This document shows, one piece after another, positions 27,542 through 36,181 of a stretch of 64,000 nt of DNA. The stretch's first letter is position 1. Each line of letters begins with the position of its first letter. Source of the stretch: AC-56 sp963702195 (GTDB lineage Bacteria; Actinomycetota; Thermoleophilia; Solirubrobacterales; 70-9); NCBI GenBank assembly GCA_963702195.1, contig OY969725.1:2046001-2110000 (forward strand), given 5' to 3'. The position numbers and the translations under genes are program-made. Below the pieces are notes generated by a model. That model had not been told where the DNA came from and searched no databases. It saw nothing but the letters and a program-made list of their open reading frames with translations.

Positions 27542-27733
27542 CTATGCGGCCTTGACGACCTTGTTGGACTTCAGGCAACGGGTGCAGACGTAGACCCGCC
27601 GAGTGCGTCCGCCGTCGCTGATCTTCACCTTCTGCAGGTTGGGGTCGAAGCGGCGCCGCGTGGCGACCATCGAGTGGCTTCGGGAGTTCCCGAACGCGGG
27701 TCCCTTGCCGCAGCTGTGACAGACCTTGGCCAT
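27542..27733 (-). CDS. rpmB: Ribosomal protein L28
   Basis: A 63-residue large-subunit protein starting MAKVCHSCGKGPAFGNSRSHS, with two CxxC pairs (CHSC, CTRC) forming a zinc ribbon, so it is the zinc-dependent form. NLQKVKI and RRVYVCTRCLKSNKV are typical. It is 70 bases downstream of ribH with a hairpin between them, so it probably has its own promoter, and is followed after 27 bases by the FakA-like gene. Confidence 0.96.
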   Translation of the reverse strand: MAKVCHSCGKGPAFGNSRSHSMVATRRRFDPNLQKVKISDGGRTRRVYVCTRCLKSNKVVKAA

Positions 27734-27771
27734 TGCGACGGGTGATGGTAGCGCCGCGAAGCAAGGAGTTG

Positions 27772-27800
27772 ACAGCCAGCAGCCCGCAGCTACCGGCTGT
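27772..27800 (-). terminator. Hairpin between ribH and rpmB
   Basis: ACAGCC and GGCTGT close a stem with an inner GTAGC/GCTGC pairing, beginning four bases after the ribH stop. No U-run follows, so it may be a Rho-independent terminator of the weak GC-rich type or an mRNA 3'-end stabiliser. The ribH C-terminus just before it is encoded by a run of AGCAGCAAGCAGC simple repeat. Confidence 0.4.
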
Positions 27801-27803
27801 TTG

Positions 27804-28304
27804 CTAATTGCTGCTTGCTGCTAGCTCTTCCCTCAGCAGTGCCATGCGCATAACCGTGTGCGCGGCGTGCTGGCCCTGGTCCCGCTCGTCGCCCCCGGCA
27901 CGGGCCAGCGCCTGCTCCATCGTCTCGCAGGTGAGGACGCCGAAGGCGCACGGGACCCCGGTCTCGAGCTGGACGTCCTGGATCCCGCGCGCGGTCTCGC
28001 TGCAGACGTAGTCGTAGTGGTTCGTCTCACCGCGGATCACGGCCCCGAGGCACGCGATCCCCGCGAAGCGGCCCGAGTCCGCGCACCACCTCGCGGCGAG
28101 CGGCAGCTCGAACGCCCCGGGCACCTCGAAGGTGTGGACCGACGCCGGCGTGACGCCGCCGTCCTCGAAGCCCTCGACGGCGCCGTTGGTGAGCCGCTCC
28201 GCCAGCTCCCCGTAGAAGGTCCCGACGCAGATCGCGAACTCCCAGCTCTCCAGCTGGTCGCGCTCCGACCCGGCGAACGGCTGCTCGCCGGACCCCTCAG
28301 CCAT
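27804..28304 (-). CDS. ribH: 6,7-dimethyl-8-ribityllumazine synthase
   Basis: Condenses the ribityl-pyrimidine with 3,4-dihydroxy-2-butanone 4-phosphate, the penultimate step of riboflavin synthesis. FEVPGAFELPLAARW, CLGAVIRGETNHYDYVC and the phosphate-binding GVLTCETMEQALAR are typical. The 166 residues include a polar N-terminal extension of about 20 residues and a short AASSN end encoded by simple repeat. It overlaps the ribBA 3' end by eight bases and is the last gene of ribD-ribE-ribBA-ribH. Confidence 0.95.
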   Translation of the reverse strand: MAEGSGEQPFAGSERDQLESWEFAICVGTFYGELAERLTNGAVEGFEDGGVTPASVHTFEVPGAFELPLAARWCADSGRFAGIACLGAVIRGETNHYDYVCSETARGIQDVQLETGVPCAFGVLTCETMEQALARAGGDERDQGQHAAHTVMRMALLREELAASSN

Positions 28305-29628
28305 CCTCCGGCTCGCGCTGCTGCTCGGAGTGGATCAGCTCCTCGTCCAGCGGCAGTCCCTGGTGGTGGAGCGTGTGCCCGAGGCGCTCGCGCTTGGTGC
28401 GCAGGTACTCCTCGTTATGCGGGTTGGGAATCGCCTGGATCGGGAGCTGGTCTGTGACTGAGAGCCCGTAGCCCTCGAGGCTGTGGATCTTCTTCGGGTT
28501 GTTGGTGAGGATCCGGATGCTCGTCAGGCCCAGGTCGACCAGGATCTGGGCGCCGATCCCGTAGTCGCGCAGGTCAGCCGGCAGGCCAAGCTTGAGATTG
28601 GCGTCCACCGTGTCGAGGCCCTCCTCCTGCAGGCGATAGGCCCGCAGCTTGTTGAGCAGTCCGATCCCGCGCCCCTCCTGGGAGAGATAGAGCAGAACTC
28701 CGGCGCCCTCGCGCTCGATCATCGCGAGCGCGGCCTCGAGCTGCTCCCCACAGTCGCAGCGGAGCGAGTGGAAGACATCGCCGGTGAGGCACTCGGAGTG
28801 GACGCGCACCAGGACGTCGTCCATGTCCCGCACCTCCCCCTTCACCATCGCGAGATGGTGCTTTTCGTCCACCAGGGACCGGTAGCCGACGGCCGTGAAC
28901 GCGCCGAACGCGGTCGGGAGCGTCGTGGAGACCACGCGCTCGACCAGCCGCTCGGTCCGCCGCCGATACGCGATCAGGTCCGCGACCGTGATCATCTTCA
29001 GGCCGTGCTCCTGGCAGTACGGCACCAGGTCCGGGACGCGGGCCATCGTGCCGTCCTCGTTCATGATCTCGCAGATCACGCCGGCCGGGATGAGGCCGGC
29101 GAGCCGCGCCAGGTCCACCGAGGCCTCGGTCTGGCCGGCCCGCTCCAGCACGCCGCCGTCCTTCGCCTTCAGCGGGAACACATGCCCAGGCTGGACGAGG
29201 TCGGCCGGGCCGGAATGCGGGTCGATCGCGACCTGGATCGTGCGGGCGCGATCCGCCGCCGAGATCCCGGTCGTGACGCCGTCGCGCGCCTCGACCGAGA
29301 TCGTGAAAGCCGTGTTGAAGGGCGACTCGTTCTTCGCGGCCATCAGGTCGAGCCCGAGCTCGTCGCACCGCTCGCCGGTCAGCGAGAGGCAGATCAGGCC
29401 GCGGCCGTTCTTGGCCATGAAGTTGACCGCCTCGGGGGTCGCGAACTGAGCCGCCATCGTCAGATCGCCCTCGTTCTCGCGGTTCTCGTCGTCGCAGACG
29501 ACGACCATCCGCCCGCGGCGGATCTCCTCGATCGCCTCTTCGATCGGAGAGAACGCACCACTGCCCGTCGCCTCCTCCGCTGCGCGTCCGGAGGCCACGG
29601 GGTTGCTGGAACGATGGAGCTCAGGCAT
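28297..29628 (-). CDS. ribBA: Bifunctional DHBP synthase / GTP cyclohydrolase II
   Basis: One protein supplies both precursors of riboflavin. The N-terminal half (about 25-225) is RibB, with DDENRENEGDL and the TGISAADRARTI segment. The C-terminal half is RibA, with zinc ligands in SECLTGDVFHSLRCDCGEQL and the GTP loop LSQEGRGIGL. The first 25 residues are an extension containing SGRAAEEATGSG, encoded by stem-loop repeat copy C (29570-29595). It sits 19 bases after ribE. Confidence 0.96.
   Translation of the reverse strand: MPELHRSSNPVASGRAAEEATGSGAFSPIEEAIEEIRRGRMVVVCDDENRENEGDLTMAAQFATPEAVNFMAKNGRGLICLSLTGERCDELGLDLMAAKNESPFNTAFTISVEARDGVTTGISAADRARTIQVAIDPHSGPADLVQPGHVFPLKAKDGGVLERAGQTEASVDLARLAGLIPAGVICEIMNEDGTMARVPDLVPYCQEHGLKMITVADLIAYRRRTERLVERVVSTTLPTAFGAFTAVGYRSLVDEKHHLAMVKGEVRDMDDVLVRVHSECLTGDVFHSLRCDCGEQLEAALAMIEREGAGVLLYLSQEGRGIGLLNKLRAYRLQEEGLDTVDANLKLGLPADLRDYGIGAQILVDLGLTSIRILTNNPKKIHSLEGYGLSVTDQLPIQAIPNPHNEEYLRTKRERLGHTLHHQGLPLDEELIHSEQQREPEDG
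29570..29595 (-). repeat. Stem-loop repeat copy C inside ribBA
   Basis: Arms GCCTCC and GGAGGC pair perfectly around a loop whose minus-strand core is GGACGCGCAGC, one base different from copies A and B. It is translated as GRAAEEATG in the same frame as the other coding copies and lies in the dispensable N-terminal extension of RibBA. It is more diverged than copies A and B, so membership is slightly less certain. Confidence 0.55.
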
Positions 29629-29647
29629 CTCAGATCCTTTCTTCGTT

Positions 29648-30235
29648 CTATAAGCCTTGCATGAGACGTTCCGCGTAGCGGGCTACCACGTCCACCTCGA
29701 GGTTCACCTCGCCGTCCTCGCCGAGGTCGCCGAGCGTGGTGCGCTCGAGCGTCTCCGGGATCAGCGAGACCTCGAGGCCCTCGGGCGCGAGGGCCGCAAC
29801 GGTCAGGCTGACGCCGTCGATCGCCACCGAGCCATGCTCGGCCACGTAGCGCCGCAGGCCCTCGGGCACCATGACGCGCAGCCGGCGCGCGAACCCGTCC
29901 GCCGTTGCTGAAGTCACCCGCCCGGTCCCGTCGACGTGACCCTGCACCAGATGGCCGCCGAGCGGCTCGCCGGCCCGCAGGGCGGGCTCGAGATTGACGC
30001 GCGCGCCGGGCTCGAGGGCGCCGAGCGTGGTCACGGACAGCGTCTGGTTCATCACGTCGGCTTCGAAGCTCGCCTCGCCGGGTGCCGCGACCGTCAGGCA
30101 GACGCCGGCGACCGAGACCGAGTCGCCCGCACCGAGGCCGTCCGCGACGCCGGCGCCCACCAGGAGGCGAGCGCCGCCGGAGGTGCGCTCCACCCCCTCC
30201 ACGGTGCCAATCTCGCGGATGATCCCGGTGAACAC
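29648..30235 (-). CDS. ribE: Riboflavin synthase, alpha subunit
   Basis: Dismutates two lumazine molecules to riboflavin. Two tandem lumazine-binding barrels are visible, each with a VSVAGVCLTV or VAIDGVSLTV segment, and GGHLVQGHVDG marks the junction. The start is GTG at 30235 (VFTGIIREIG, the standard N-terminus); a longer frame would overlap ribD. Length is 195 residues. It follows ribD by four bases. Confidence 0.95.
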   Translation of the reverse strand: MFTGIIREIGTVEGVERTSGGARLLVGAGVADGLGAGDSVSVAGVCLTVAAPGEASFEADVMNQTLSVTTLGALEPGARVNLEPALRAGEPLGGHLVQGHVDGTGRVTSATADGFARRLRVMVPEGLRRYVAEHGSVAIDGVSLTVAALAPEGLEVSLIPETLERTTLGDLGEDGEVNLEVDVVARYAERLMQGL

Positions 30236-30239
30236 GCCG

Positions 30240-31358
30240 TCACCACTCCCTGAGCCGCGCTCGGATGAGGAGGTCATCGCCGCAGCGCTCCCACTCCATC
30301 GCGGTCGCCACGGTCGCGTCCGGAAGCATCATCGCCCCGCTACCCGCGATCAGGGGGCGGGCCAGCATGCCGCCGACCACGATCGGGGCGACGAACAGGC
30401 GCAATTCGTCGATTTCGCCCGCGTCGCGGAACGCGCCCGCGAGGGTCGGCCCGCCCTCCAGCAGAACGCTCGTGATCTCGCGGGCACCCAGCTCCCCCAG
30501 TCCGGCCTTCACGCGATCGGCCGGACCGCCGCCCACGACCACGACCTCGGCACCGGCGTCCCGGAGGGCGCTCACCCGGTCCTCGGGCGCGGCCGGTGAG
30601 GAGACGATCACCAGCGGTGCCTTCGGAATCGTCTCGACCAGCCGTGAGTCGATCGGGAGCCGGGCCTCGGAGTCGAACACGACGCGGGTCGGCTGGCGGA
30701 GCGTCCCGACCTCCCGGGCGGTGAGGCGGGGGGCGTCGGCCAGCGCTGTCCCGATGCCCACGCACACGGCGTCCGCCTCGGCGCGCCACCGGTGGGCCAG
30801 CAGGCGGCTTTCCTCGCTCGAGATCCACTGGGAGTCCCCGCCGGCCGTGGCGACACGGCCGTCGAGCGTGATCGCCGACTTCATGACCACCAACGGCCGG
30901 CCCGTCCGGGCGTGCTTTCGAAACGGCTGGTTGAGGAGTCGCGCCGCTTCTGCCTCCTCGCCGTCGACGAACTCCACCTCCACGCCCGCCTCGCGGAGGA
31001 TCGCCGGGCCCCTGCCTCTCGCCTTCTCGCTCGGGTCGTCGGAGGCCACCACAACCCGCGCGATGCCGGCGTCGCGGACGGCATCCACGCAGGGGGGCTG
31101 GCGTCCCTGGTGGGCGCACGGCTCGAGGGTCACGAGCAGGGTCGCCCCGGCGGGGTCGATGCCGCGGGCGCGGGAATCGGAGATCGCCTCGACCTCCGCG
31201 TGCCGGCCGCCGAGCTCGGCATGAAATCCCTCGCCGAGGACCTGCCCGTCGCGGACGAGGACGGCCCCCACCATCGGGTTCGGGCTCACCCGGCCGTGCC
31301 CGCCCGCCGCCAGCTCCAGCGCGCGACTGAGGTGGGTCCGATCCTGGTCTGTGGCCAC
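30240..31358 (-). CDS. ribD: Bifunctional riboflavin deaminase/reductase
   Basis: Deaminates and then reduces the pyrimidine intermediate of riboflavin synthesis. The N-terminal deaminase has zinc ligands HAEVEA and PCAHQGRQPPC; the C-terminal reductase begins at PLVVMKSAITLDGRVA and includes LLEGGPTLAGAF. It is the first gene of the operon. I looked for an FMN riboswitch upstream and found none; instead there is a 20-bp palindrome (31372-31391) 14 bases before the start codon, suggesting repressor control. Confidence 0.95.
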   Translation of the reverse strand: MATDQDRTHLSRALELAAGGHGRVSPNPMVGAVLVRDGQVLGEGFHAELGGRHAEVEAISDSRARGIDPAGATLLVTLEPCAHQGRQPPCVDAVRDAGIARVVVASDDPSEKARGRGPAILREAGVEVEFVDGEEAEAARLLNQPFRKHARTGRPLVVMKSAITLDGRVATAGGDSQWISSEESRLLAHRWRAEADAVCVGIGTALADAPRLTAREVGTLRQPTRVVFDSEARLPIDSRLVETIPKAPLVIVSSPAAPEDRVSALRDAGAEVVVVGGGPADRVKAGLGELGAREITSVLLEGGPTLAGAFRDAGEIDELRLFVAPIVVGGMLARPLIAGSGAMMLPDATVATAMEWERCGDDLLIRARLREW

Positions 31359-31371
31359 GGTTAGGCCTCCC

Positions 31372-31391
31372 GATTGACTGGTCAGTCAATC
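31372..31391. promoter_or_regulatory. 20-bp palindrome between ribD and the flippase gene
   Basis: GATTGACTG and CAGTCAATC are exact complements around the dinucleotide GT. Perfect symmetry, size and place (just upstream of ribD and about 70 bases before the divergent flippase gene) are those of a TetR-type or similar dimeric repressor site. The cognate regulator cannot be named. Confidence 0.55.
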
Positions 31392-31459
31392 AGATGATAC
31401 GCCCTGCCGTGGGCGCACAATGAGTGGGCAACCACCGGCGCCGGTACCGTCCCCGCGCT

Positions 31460-32839
31460 ATGGCACGCGAGGTGGTGGCGGCGGAGACGAAGCGGTTCGG
31501 GCGGTCGGCGGCGATGCTGTCGGTCGGAGTCGGGTCGGCGGGGCTCCTCACGTACGTCTACTTCTCGCTCGCCTCGCACAACCTGAGCAAGACGTCGTAC
31601 GGCGAGATCGTCGTCCTCTGGTCCGCGGTCTTCGTGACGATCTCGGTCCTCTTCCGGCCGGTCGAGCAGCTGCTCTCGCGGACGATCGCCGACCGGCAGG
31701 CCCGGGGGGAGACGATCGGCGGGACGATGCGGGTTGCCGCGACGATCCAGCTGGGGCTTGCACTGGGGTTCGCCGCGACGGCTCTCCTGCTACGGGACCC
31801 AATCCAAAACGACCTGCTCTCGGGGAGCTCGACGCTCTACTGGATCCTGGTCGCCGCGGTGCTGGCGTTCGCCGCGAGCTTCTTCGCCCGGGGCTTCCTG
31901 GCCGGGAGCCGGCGGTTCGTCCTCTACGGCTCGCTGCTCCTCGCGGAGTCCACGGCTCGCATGACCTTCGCCCTCGCGGTCGCCGTCGGCATCGCAAGCG
32001 GCCAGACCGCCGTGGCCCTGGGAATCGTGGCGGCGCCGGTGCTCAGCCTGACCGTGGTTCCGCTCGCGTTCGCCGGGCGGGCCGTCTCCCAGCGGACGGC
32101 GCCTCCGCCGCGGGCCCGCGACGACGAGACGCAGTTCACGCTGGCGCGCGGCGGCGGCTTCGCGGCGGCGGTGTTCCTGATCATGGTCAGCGAGCAGAGC
32201 CTCCTCAATGCCGGCCCACTCATCGTTCGGGCATCGGAGGGCGCGGCGGCGGCGGGGTTCATCTTCAACGTGCTGATGATCGCGCGGGCGCCGCTGGTCC
32301 TCTTCCAAGCCGTCGCCACGAGCCTCCTCCCCCACCTCACTCGGCTCCGGTCGAGCGACGCCGCCGACGACGCGGACGCGTTTCGGATGTCGGTGCGCGT
32401 CACGGTGAGCGCGATTGCGGGCTTCGCCGTGCTGGTCGGGCTGGTCGTCGCCATCGCAGGCCCCGAGCTCATGCGGATCGCCTTCGGCAACAAGTTCAGC
32501 TACGACCGGCTGGGTCTCCTGATCGTCACCGCCGGCATGGGCTTCTACCTGGCCTCCGGCACGCTCAACCAGGCCGCCCTCGCCCAGGGGCAGGCTCGGG
32601 CCGCCGCCGCCAGGTGGGTGATCTGCGCGGCCGCGTTCATCGTCTGGAACCTGCTCCCCGTGCTGAGCGAGTTCAGGCGGGTCGAGGTCGGATTCGCGGG
32701 CGCCGCGGCGCTGCTCTGCACGCTCCTGTACGTGCTCTACCGCAGCCCGCCGAAGAAGCCGCGCCCGGGGGACGTCGTGGAGCCCGGGTCGCCGGAGGAG
32801 ATCGAGGCGCGGCTGGCTGCCGCGGACGAGGCGAGCTAG
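31460..32839 (+). CDS. MOP-superfamily flippase (Wzx/MurJ-like)
   Basis: An integral membrane protein of about 459 residues with roughly 12 hydrophobic segments, of the oligosaccharide/polysaccharide exporter superfamily that flips lipid-linked sugars across the membrane. SAGLLTYVYFSLASHNLSKTSYGEIVVLW at the first helices and LTLARGG-like FTLARGGGFAAAVF in the middle fit this group. The charged tail (about 425-459) is cytoplasmic. No glycosyltransferases are nearby, so it is an orphan. ATG at 31460 is chosen; GTG at 31424 adds 12 residues. Confidence 0.8.
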   Translation: MAREVVAAETKRFGRSAAMLSVGVGSAGLLTYVYFSLASHNLSKTSYGEIVVLWSAVFVTISVLFRPVEQLLSRTIADRQARGETIGGTMRVAATIQLGLALGFAATALLLRDPIQNDLLSGSSTLYWILVAAVLAFAASFFARGFLAGSRRFVLYGSLLLAESTARMTFALAVAVGIASGQTAVALGIVAAPVLSLTVVPLAFAGRAVSQRTAPPPRARDDETQFTLARGGGFAAAVFLIMVSEQSLLNAGPLIVRASEGAAAAGFIFNVLMIARAPLVLFQAVATSLLPHLTRLRSSDAADDADAFRMSVRVTVSAIAGFAVLVGLVVAIAGPELMRIAFGNKFSYDRLGLLIVTAGMGFYLASGTLNQAALAQGQARAAAARWVICAAAFIVWNLLPVLSEFRRVEVGFAGAAALLCTLLYVLYRSPPKKPRPGDVVEPGSPEEIEARLAAADEAS

Positions 32840-33861
32840 CCGACGTCGGCAGCGGACCGGCGCTGGAAGATCGCCTCGAGCCGATCCATCGCCTCTCGCG
32901 TGCCCATGGCCACGAGGACGTCCCCGGCGGCGAGCGGGCGCTGGCCGGCCGGCTGCGGTTCGACCTTGCCGTCAATGCGACGGAGCGCCACGATCGTCGC
33001 GGTTCCGCGAACGTCGCTGACCCGCTTGCCAACGCCCTCGCAGTTCTCGGAGACCTCTATCTCCTCCATCCGGTACTCCGGGGCGACGTCGACGACGCCG
33101 GCGACCTGAGGATGGAGCGCCAGGCGGGCCATCTCGGCTCCGCTCGCCTTGTAGGGGGAGATGACCCTGTCCGCCCCGGCCCGCTTCAGCTTCTTCTCGG
33201 AATCCTCGACGCTCGCCCGCGCAACGATGGTGATGTCGGGCCGAAGCTCACGCCCGGTCAGCGTCGTGAAGATGTTCTCGGCATCCGAATCCATGCACGC
33301 GAGCAGGGAGCGGGCGCGATCGATGCCGGCCCGGCGGAGAACGTCGTCATCGGACGGTCGACCGTCGAGGTATGGCGCTCCGAGCTCCTCCGCGATCTCC
33401 CTGTTCTCGGGATTGTCGTCGACGATGACGTAGGCCTGGCCCGCCACGCGAAGGTCGCGAGACACCTGCCGGCCCACACGGCCGAAGCCGCAGATCAGGT
33501 GGTGGTCGGAGAGGTCGTCGATCATCCGCTGGGTGCGGCGCTCGGCGAGGAGCCCTGTGAGCCTGCCGGCCACGAAGAACTCCGTCACCGTGACCAGCGC
33601 GTAGAAGAGAGTACCGACGCCGAAGACGATCAAGAAGACGGTCAGGATCCGACCACCCGTGTCCTCGGGGAGGCCGATCGACCCGATCGTTGCGATGGTG
33701 TCCAGGGTCCAGACGAAGGAGAACCCGATCGACGTCCCCTCCGTGACGGCCAACCCGACGGTGCCGACCACGAGCAGCGCGAGGATCAGTGCGCCCAGAA
33801 GCGCGAGGCGTCGTAGAAAGAGGCGAATCTCCGCGGGAGCCTGCGCGAGCGTGGATGCCAT
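32836..33861 (-). CDS. Two-TM potassium-channel-like protein with RCK (TrkA-N/TrkA-C) domains
   Basis: Residues 15-42 and 70-98 form two membrane helices around a pore loop, followed by an NAD-binding TrkA-N domain (ICGFGRVGRQVSRDL) and a TrkA-C domain (about 255-335). The arrangement is that of MthK-like RCK-gated channels. The selectivity filter, normally TVGYG, reads TIGSIG, so potassium selectivity is doubtful. ATG at 33861 is taken; an ATG at 33897 would add 12 residues. Its 3' end overlaps the flippase gene by four bases (convergent). Confidence 0.83.
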   Translation of the reverse strand: MASTLAQAPAEIRLFLRRLALLGALILALLVVGTVGLAVTEGTSIGFSFVWTLDTIATIGSIGLPEDTGGRILTVFLIVFGVGTLFYALVTVTEFFVAGRLTGLLAERRTQRMIDDLSDHHLICGFGRVGRQVSRDLRVAGQAYVIVDDNPENREIAEELGAPYLDGRPSDDDVLRRAGIDRARSLLACMDSDAENIFTTLTGRELRPDITIVARASVEDSEKKLKRAGADRVISPYKASGAEMARLALHPQVAGVVDVAPEYRMEEIEVSENCEGVGKRVSDVRGTATIVALRRIDGKVEPQPAGQRPLAAGDVLVAMGTREAMDRLEAIFQRRSAADVG

Positions 33862-33905
33862 GCCGAACCGCCCGAGGCCGGGTTCCCCCGCTGGCATCGC
33901 TATGC

Positions 33906-34586
33906 CTAGCCGGTGTCCGCGGCCGCCGCGATGCGCTGAAACGCCTCGCCCGGGTCCGGGGCGCCGAACACGGCCGTGCCGGCGACGAACAGGGTCGCCC
34001 CGGCTTCGGCGACGCTGCCGACGGTGTCCACCTCGATCCCGCCGTCCATCTCGATTACCGGCGTCGGGACGGCCTCGCGTATCCGCCGCACCTTGTCCGG
34101 CGACGCGCCGATGAACGACTGGCCGCCCCACCCCGGGTTCACCGACATGCAGAGGACCAGGTCCGCCGACGCATCCAGCTCGCGGACCGCGTCCGCGGGG
34201 GTCCCCGGGTTGAGCGCGACCCCGGCCAGACAACCCGAATCGCGGATGTGACCCAGGGTGCGGTGGATGTGCGGATCGGCCTCGAAGTGGGCGGTGATGC
34301 AGTCGGCCCCGGCGCGGGCGAACTCCTCCACGTGATCCGCCGGGCGGTCGACCATCAGATGGACGTCGATGGCGCCCCCCGCGTCGTGAACCTGGTCGGC
34401 GATCGCGGACGCCACGAGCGGTCCCATCGTTATCGGGGGCACGAAGTGGCCGTCCATCACGTCCACGTGGATCACCCGGGCGCCGGCGTCCATGACCTCG
34501 GCGACCTGCGCGCCGAGCCGCGAGAAGTCCGACGCGAGGATCGACGGCGCGACGTGGCGCGCCCCGAATAGATCGCGGGCCGTCAT
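33906..34586 (-). CDS. rpe: Ribulose-phosphate 3-epimerase
   Basis: Interconverts ribulose 5-phosphate and xylulose 5-phosphate in the pentose phosphate pathway, supplying ribulose 5-phosphate used by RibB. The TIM-barrel motifs SILASDFSRLG, HVDVMDGHFVPPIT, VNPGWGGQSF and the phosphate loop end VAGTAVFG are present in 226 residues. It lies downstream of rsmB, as in other actinobacteria, with a small zinc-ribbon gene between them. Confidence 0.95.
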   Translation of the reverse strand: MTARDLFGARHVAPSILASDFSRLGAQVAEVMDAGARVIHVDVMDGHFVPPITMGPLVASAIADQVHDAGGAIDVHLMVDRPADHVEEFARAGADCITAHFEADPHIHRTLGHIRDSGCLAGVALNPGTPADAVRELDASADLVLCMSVNPGWGGQSFIGASPDKVRRIREAVPTPVIEMDGGIEVDTVGSVAEAGATLFVAGTAVFGAPDPGEAFQRIAAAADTG

Positions 34587-34593
34587 CGGGCGG

Positions 34594-34824
34594 TCACACC
34601 GGGGCGAGCATCGAGTGTCCGCAATGCTGGCAGAGCATGTCCTGCGAAGTGCTCATCCGGACGATGGTCTGGTGCTCGCCGCAGTTCGGGCACTGCGAAA
34701 CCAGCTCGTAGCGCCGCAGGCAATAGACGCACCGATAGCGGCCGGGTAGCTGGGTTGGCCGGAGCCAGGGCTCGCCGCAGCCAGGGCAGGTGGGCCGCTT
34801 GAGGGTCGCATCGCCCGCCTCCAC
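34594..34824 (-). CDS. Small zinc-ribbon protein
   Basis: A 76-residue protein with four CxxC pairs (CPGC, CVYC, CPNC, CQHC), enough for two zinc ribbons. It has no other recognisable domain and I do not know its function; such proteins often bind nucleic acid or partner proteins. It lies between rsmB and rpe with gaps of one and seven bases, so it is certainly in the operon. Confidence 0.72.
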   Translation of the reverse strand: MEAGDATLKRPTCPGCGEPWLRPTQLPGRYRCVYCLRRYELVSQCPNCGEHQTIVRMSTSQDMLCQHCGHSMLAPV

Positions 34825-34825
34825 C

Positions 34826-36181
34826 CTAGGCTGACTCCAGGCGCGCGATCAAGAATCCGTCGGTGCCGTCGCGGTCGGGCCGCGTCTGCAGGAACCGTGG
34901 GTCGTGGGTCGACGCCAGATCCGGAGCCTTGGCGCCGAGGTCGACGGCCTCCACCCCGCCGCCGGCGAGGAGCTCCGCGACGCGGTCCTCGCCCTCGCGC
35001 CGCGAGATCGTGCAGGTGGAGTAGACGAGCGTCCCAGCGGGCTTCAGGGCATCGACGGCCCGAACGGCGATGTCGCCCTGCACCGCTGACACTCGCTCGA
35101 TGAGCTCGGGCGACTTGCGCCACCGCGCATCGGGCCGCGAGGCGAGCGTTCCTAGGTCTGAGCACGGCGGATCCACGAGTACGCGATCGTAGCCGCCGCC
35201 CAGGTCGAGCTCCGTGGCATCGCCCTCGACGACGGTGACGCTGGTGGCGCCCAGGCGGGCGCAGAGGTCTCCGAGCTGGCCGGCCCGGCCGGGGTCACGC
35301 TCAACCGCGACCACGTTTCCGCGATTGCCCATCCTGGCGGCGATGGCGGTGGTCTTCATCCCCGGGGCGGCGCAGAGGTCCAGCAGCTGCTCGCCCGGCT
35401 GCGGATCGAGCACCGCGACCACCGCCTGCGAGGAGCGCGACTGCGGGACGAGCTCGCCGTCCTCGATCCGTCGCGCCAGCTCGTCGGTGAGCCCTTCAGC
35501 GGCCACGATCGCCTCCGGCGGGCCGAGCGGCCCGGGCTCTGGGCGCTCGACGCCCTCGTCGCCCAGCTCCTCTACGAGCACCTTGGGGTCCGCCCTCAGC
35601 GTGTTGATGCGGAGCGCGGTCTCGGGCGGCTCGTTGACGGCCGCCAGCAGCGAGCGGGCGCCGCGCTCGCCCAGCTCCTCCCACCACATCCGCGCGAGCC
35701 ACTCGGGGCAGGAGTGGAGCACCGCGGCGCCCTCCGGGGTCGAGTCGTCCAGGCCGGACAACAGGTCGTCCGTGGCAGCCGCTCGGCGCAGGACGGCGTT
35801 GACCAGCCCGGCGCCCGCCTTCCGGCGCCGGCCGCCCGAGCCCTTCGCCAGCTCGACCGCCTCGTCCACCGCGGCGTGGTCCGGGGTCGCGTCGGAGAAG
35901 ACCAGCTCATAGAGGCCCAGGCGGAGCGCCGCCAGGACGGGCGGGTCGAGCTTCACCAGCGGGCGCTCCGCGAGCTCGGCGATCAGGTGGTCGGTGGTGC
36001 CGCGGCGCTGGACGGCTCCGTATGCCAGGCGCTGCGCCTGCGCGCGCTCGCGGCGGTCGAGGCCGTGGCGCTCCGCGGCGGCCGGGAGGGCGCGATCCGC
36101 CCACGCTTCGTGCTCGAACACTCGGCGAAGGACCTCGTACGCCGCCCGGCGCTGGGGCGCCACCTTTGGGTTGCCGCTCAT
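34826..36181 (-). CDS. rsmB: 16S rRNA (cytosine967-C5)-methyltransferase
   Basis: Methylates C967 of 16S rRNA. An N-terminal NusB-like RNA-binding domain (about 8-140) precedes the methyltransferase with DLCAAPGMKTTAIA, VDPPCSDLGTLASRPDARWR and the catalytic cysteine motif YSTCTISRREGE. The start at 36181 overlaps the fmt stop (ATGA); a longer frame is antisense to fmt. Length is 451 residues, ordinary for the family. Confidence 0.95.
   Translation of the reverse strand: MSGNPKVAPQRRAAYEVLRRVFEHEAWADRALPAAAERHGLDRRERAQAQRLAYGAVQRRGTTDHLIAELAERPLVKLDPPVLAALRLGLYELVFSDATPDHAAVDEAVELAKGSGGRRRKAGAGLVNAVLRRAAATDDLLSGLDDSTPEGAAVLHSCPEWLARMWWEELGERGARSLLAAVNEPPETALRINTLRADPKVLVEELGDEGVERPEPGPLGPPEAIVAAEGLTDELARRIEDGELVPQSRSSQAVVAVLDPQPGEQLLDLCAAPGMKTTAIAARMGNRGNVVAVERDPGRAGQLGDLCARLGATSVTVVEGDATELDLGGGYDRVLVDPPCSDLGTLASRPDARWRKSPELIERVSAVQGDIAVRAVDALKPAGTLVYSTCTISRREGEDRVAELLAGGGVEAVDLGAKAPDLASTHDPRFLQTRPDRDGTDGFLIARLESA

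Noticed and set aside
31359..31459. FMN riboswitch upstream of ribD
   Set aside because: None of the conserved riboswitch core segments is present and the space before ribD is too short; a palindrome is there instead.
31420..33816. A nearly 800-codon plus-strand frame across the flippase and channel genes
   Set aside because: It is a shifted frame of the flippase followed by antisense of the channel gene, with proline/arginine-rich nonsense; the flippase frame has clear membrane helices.
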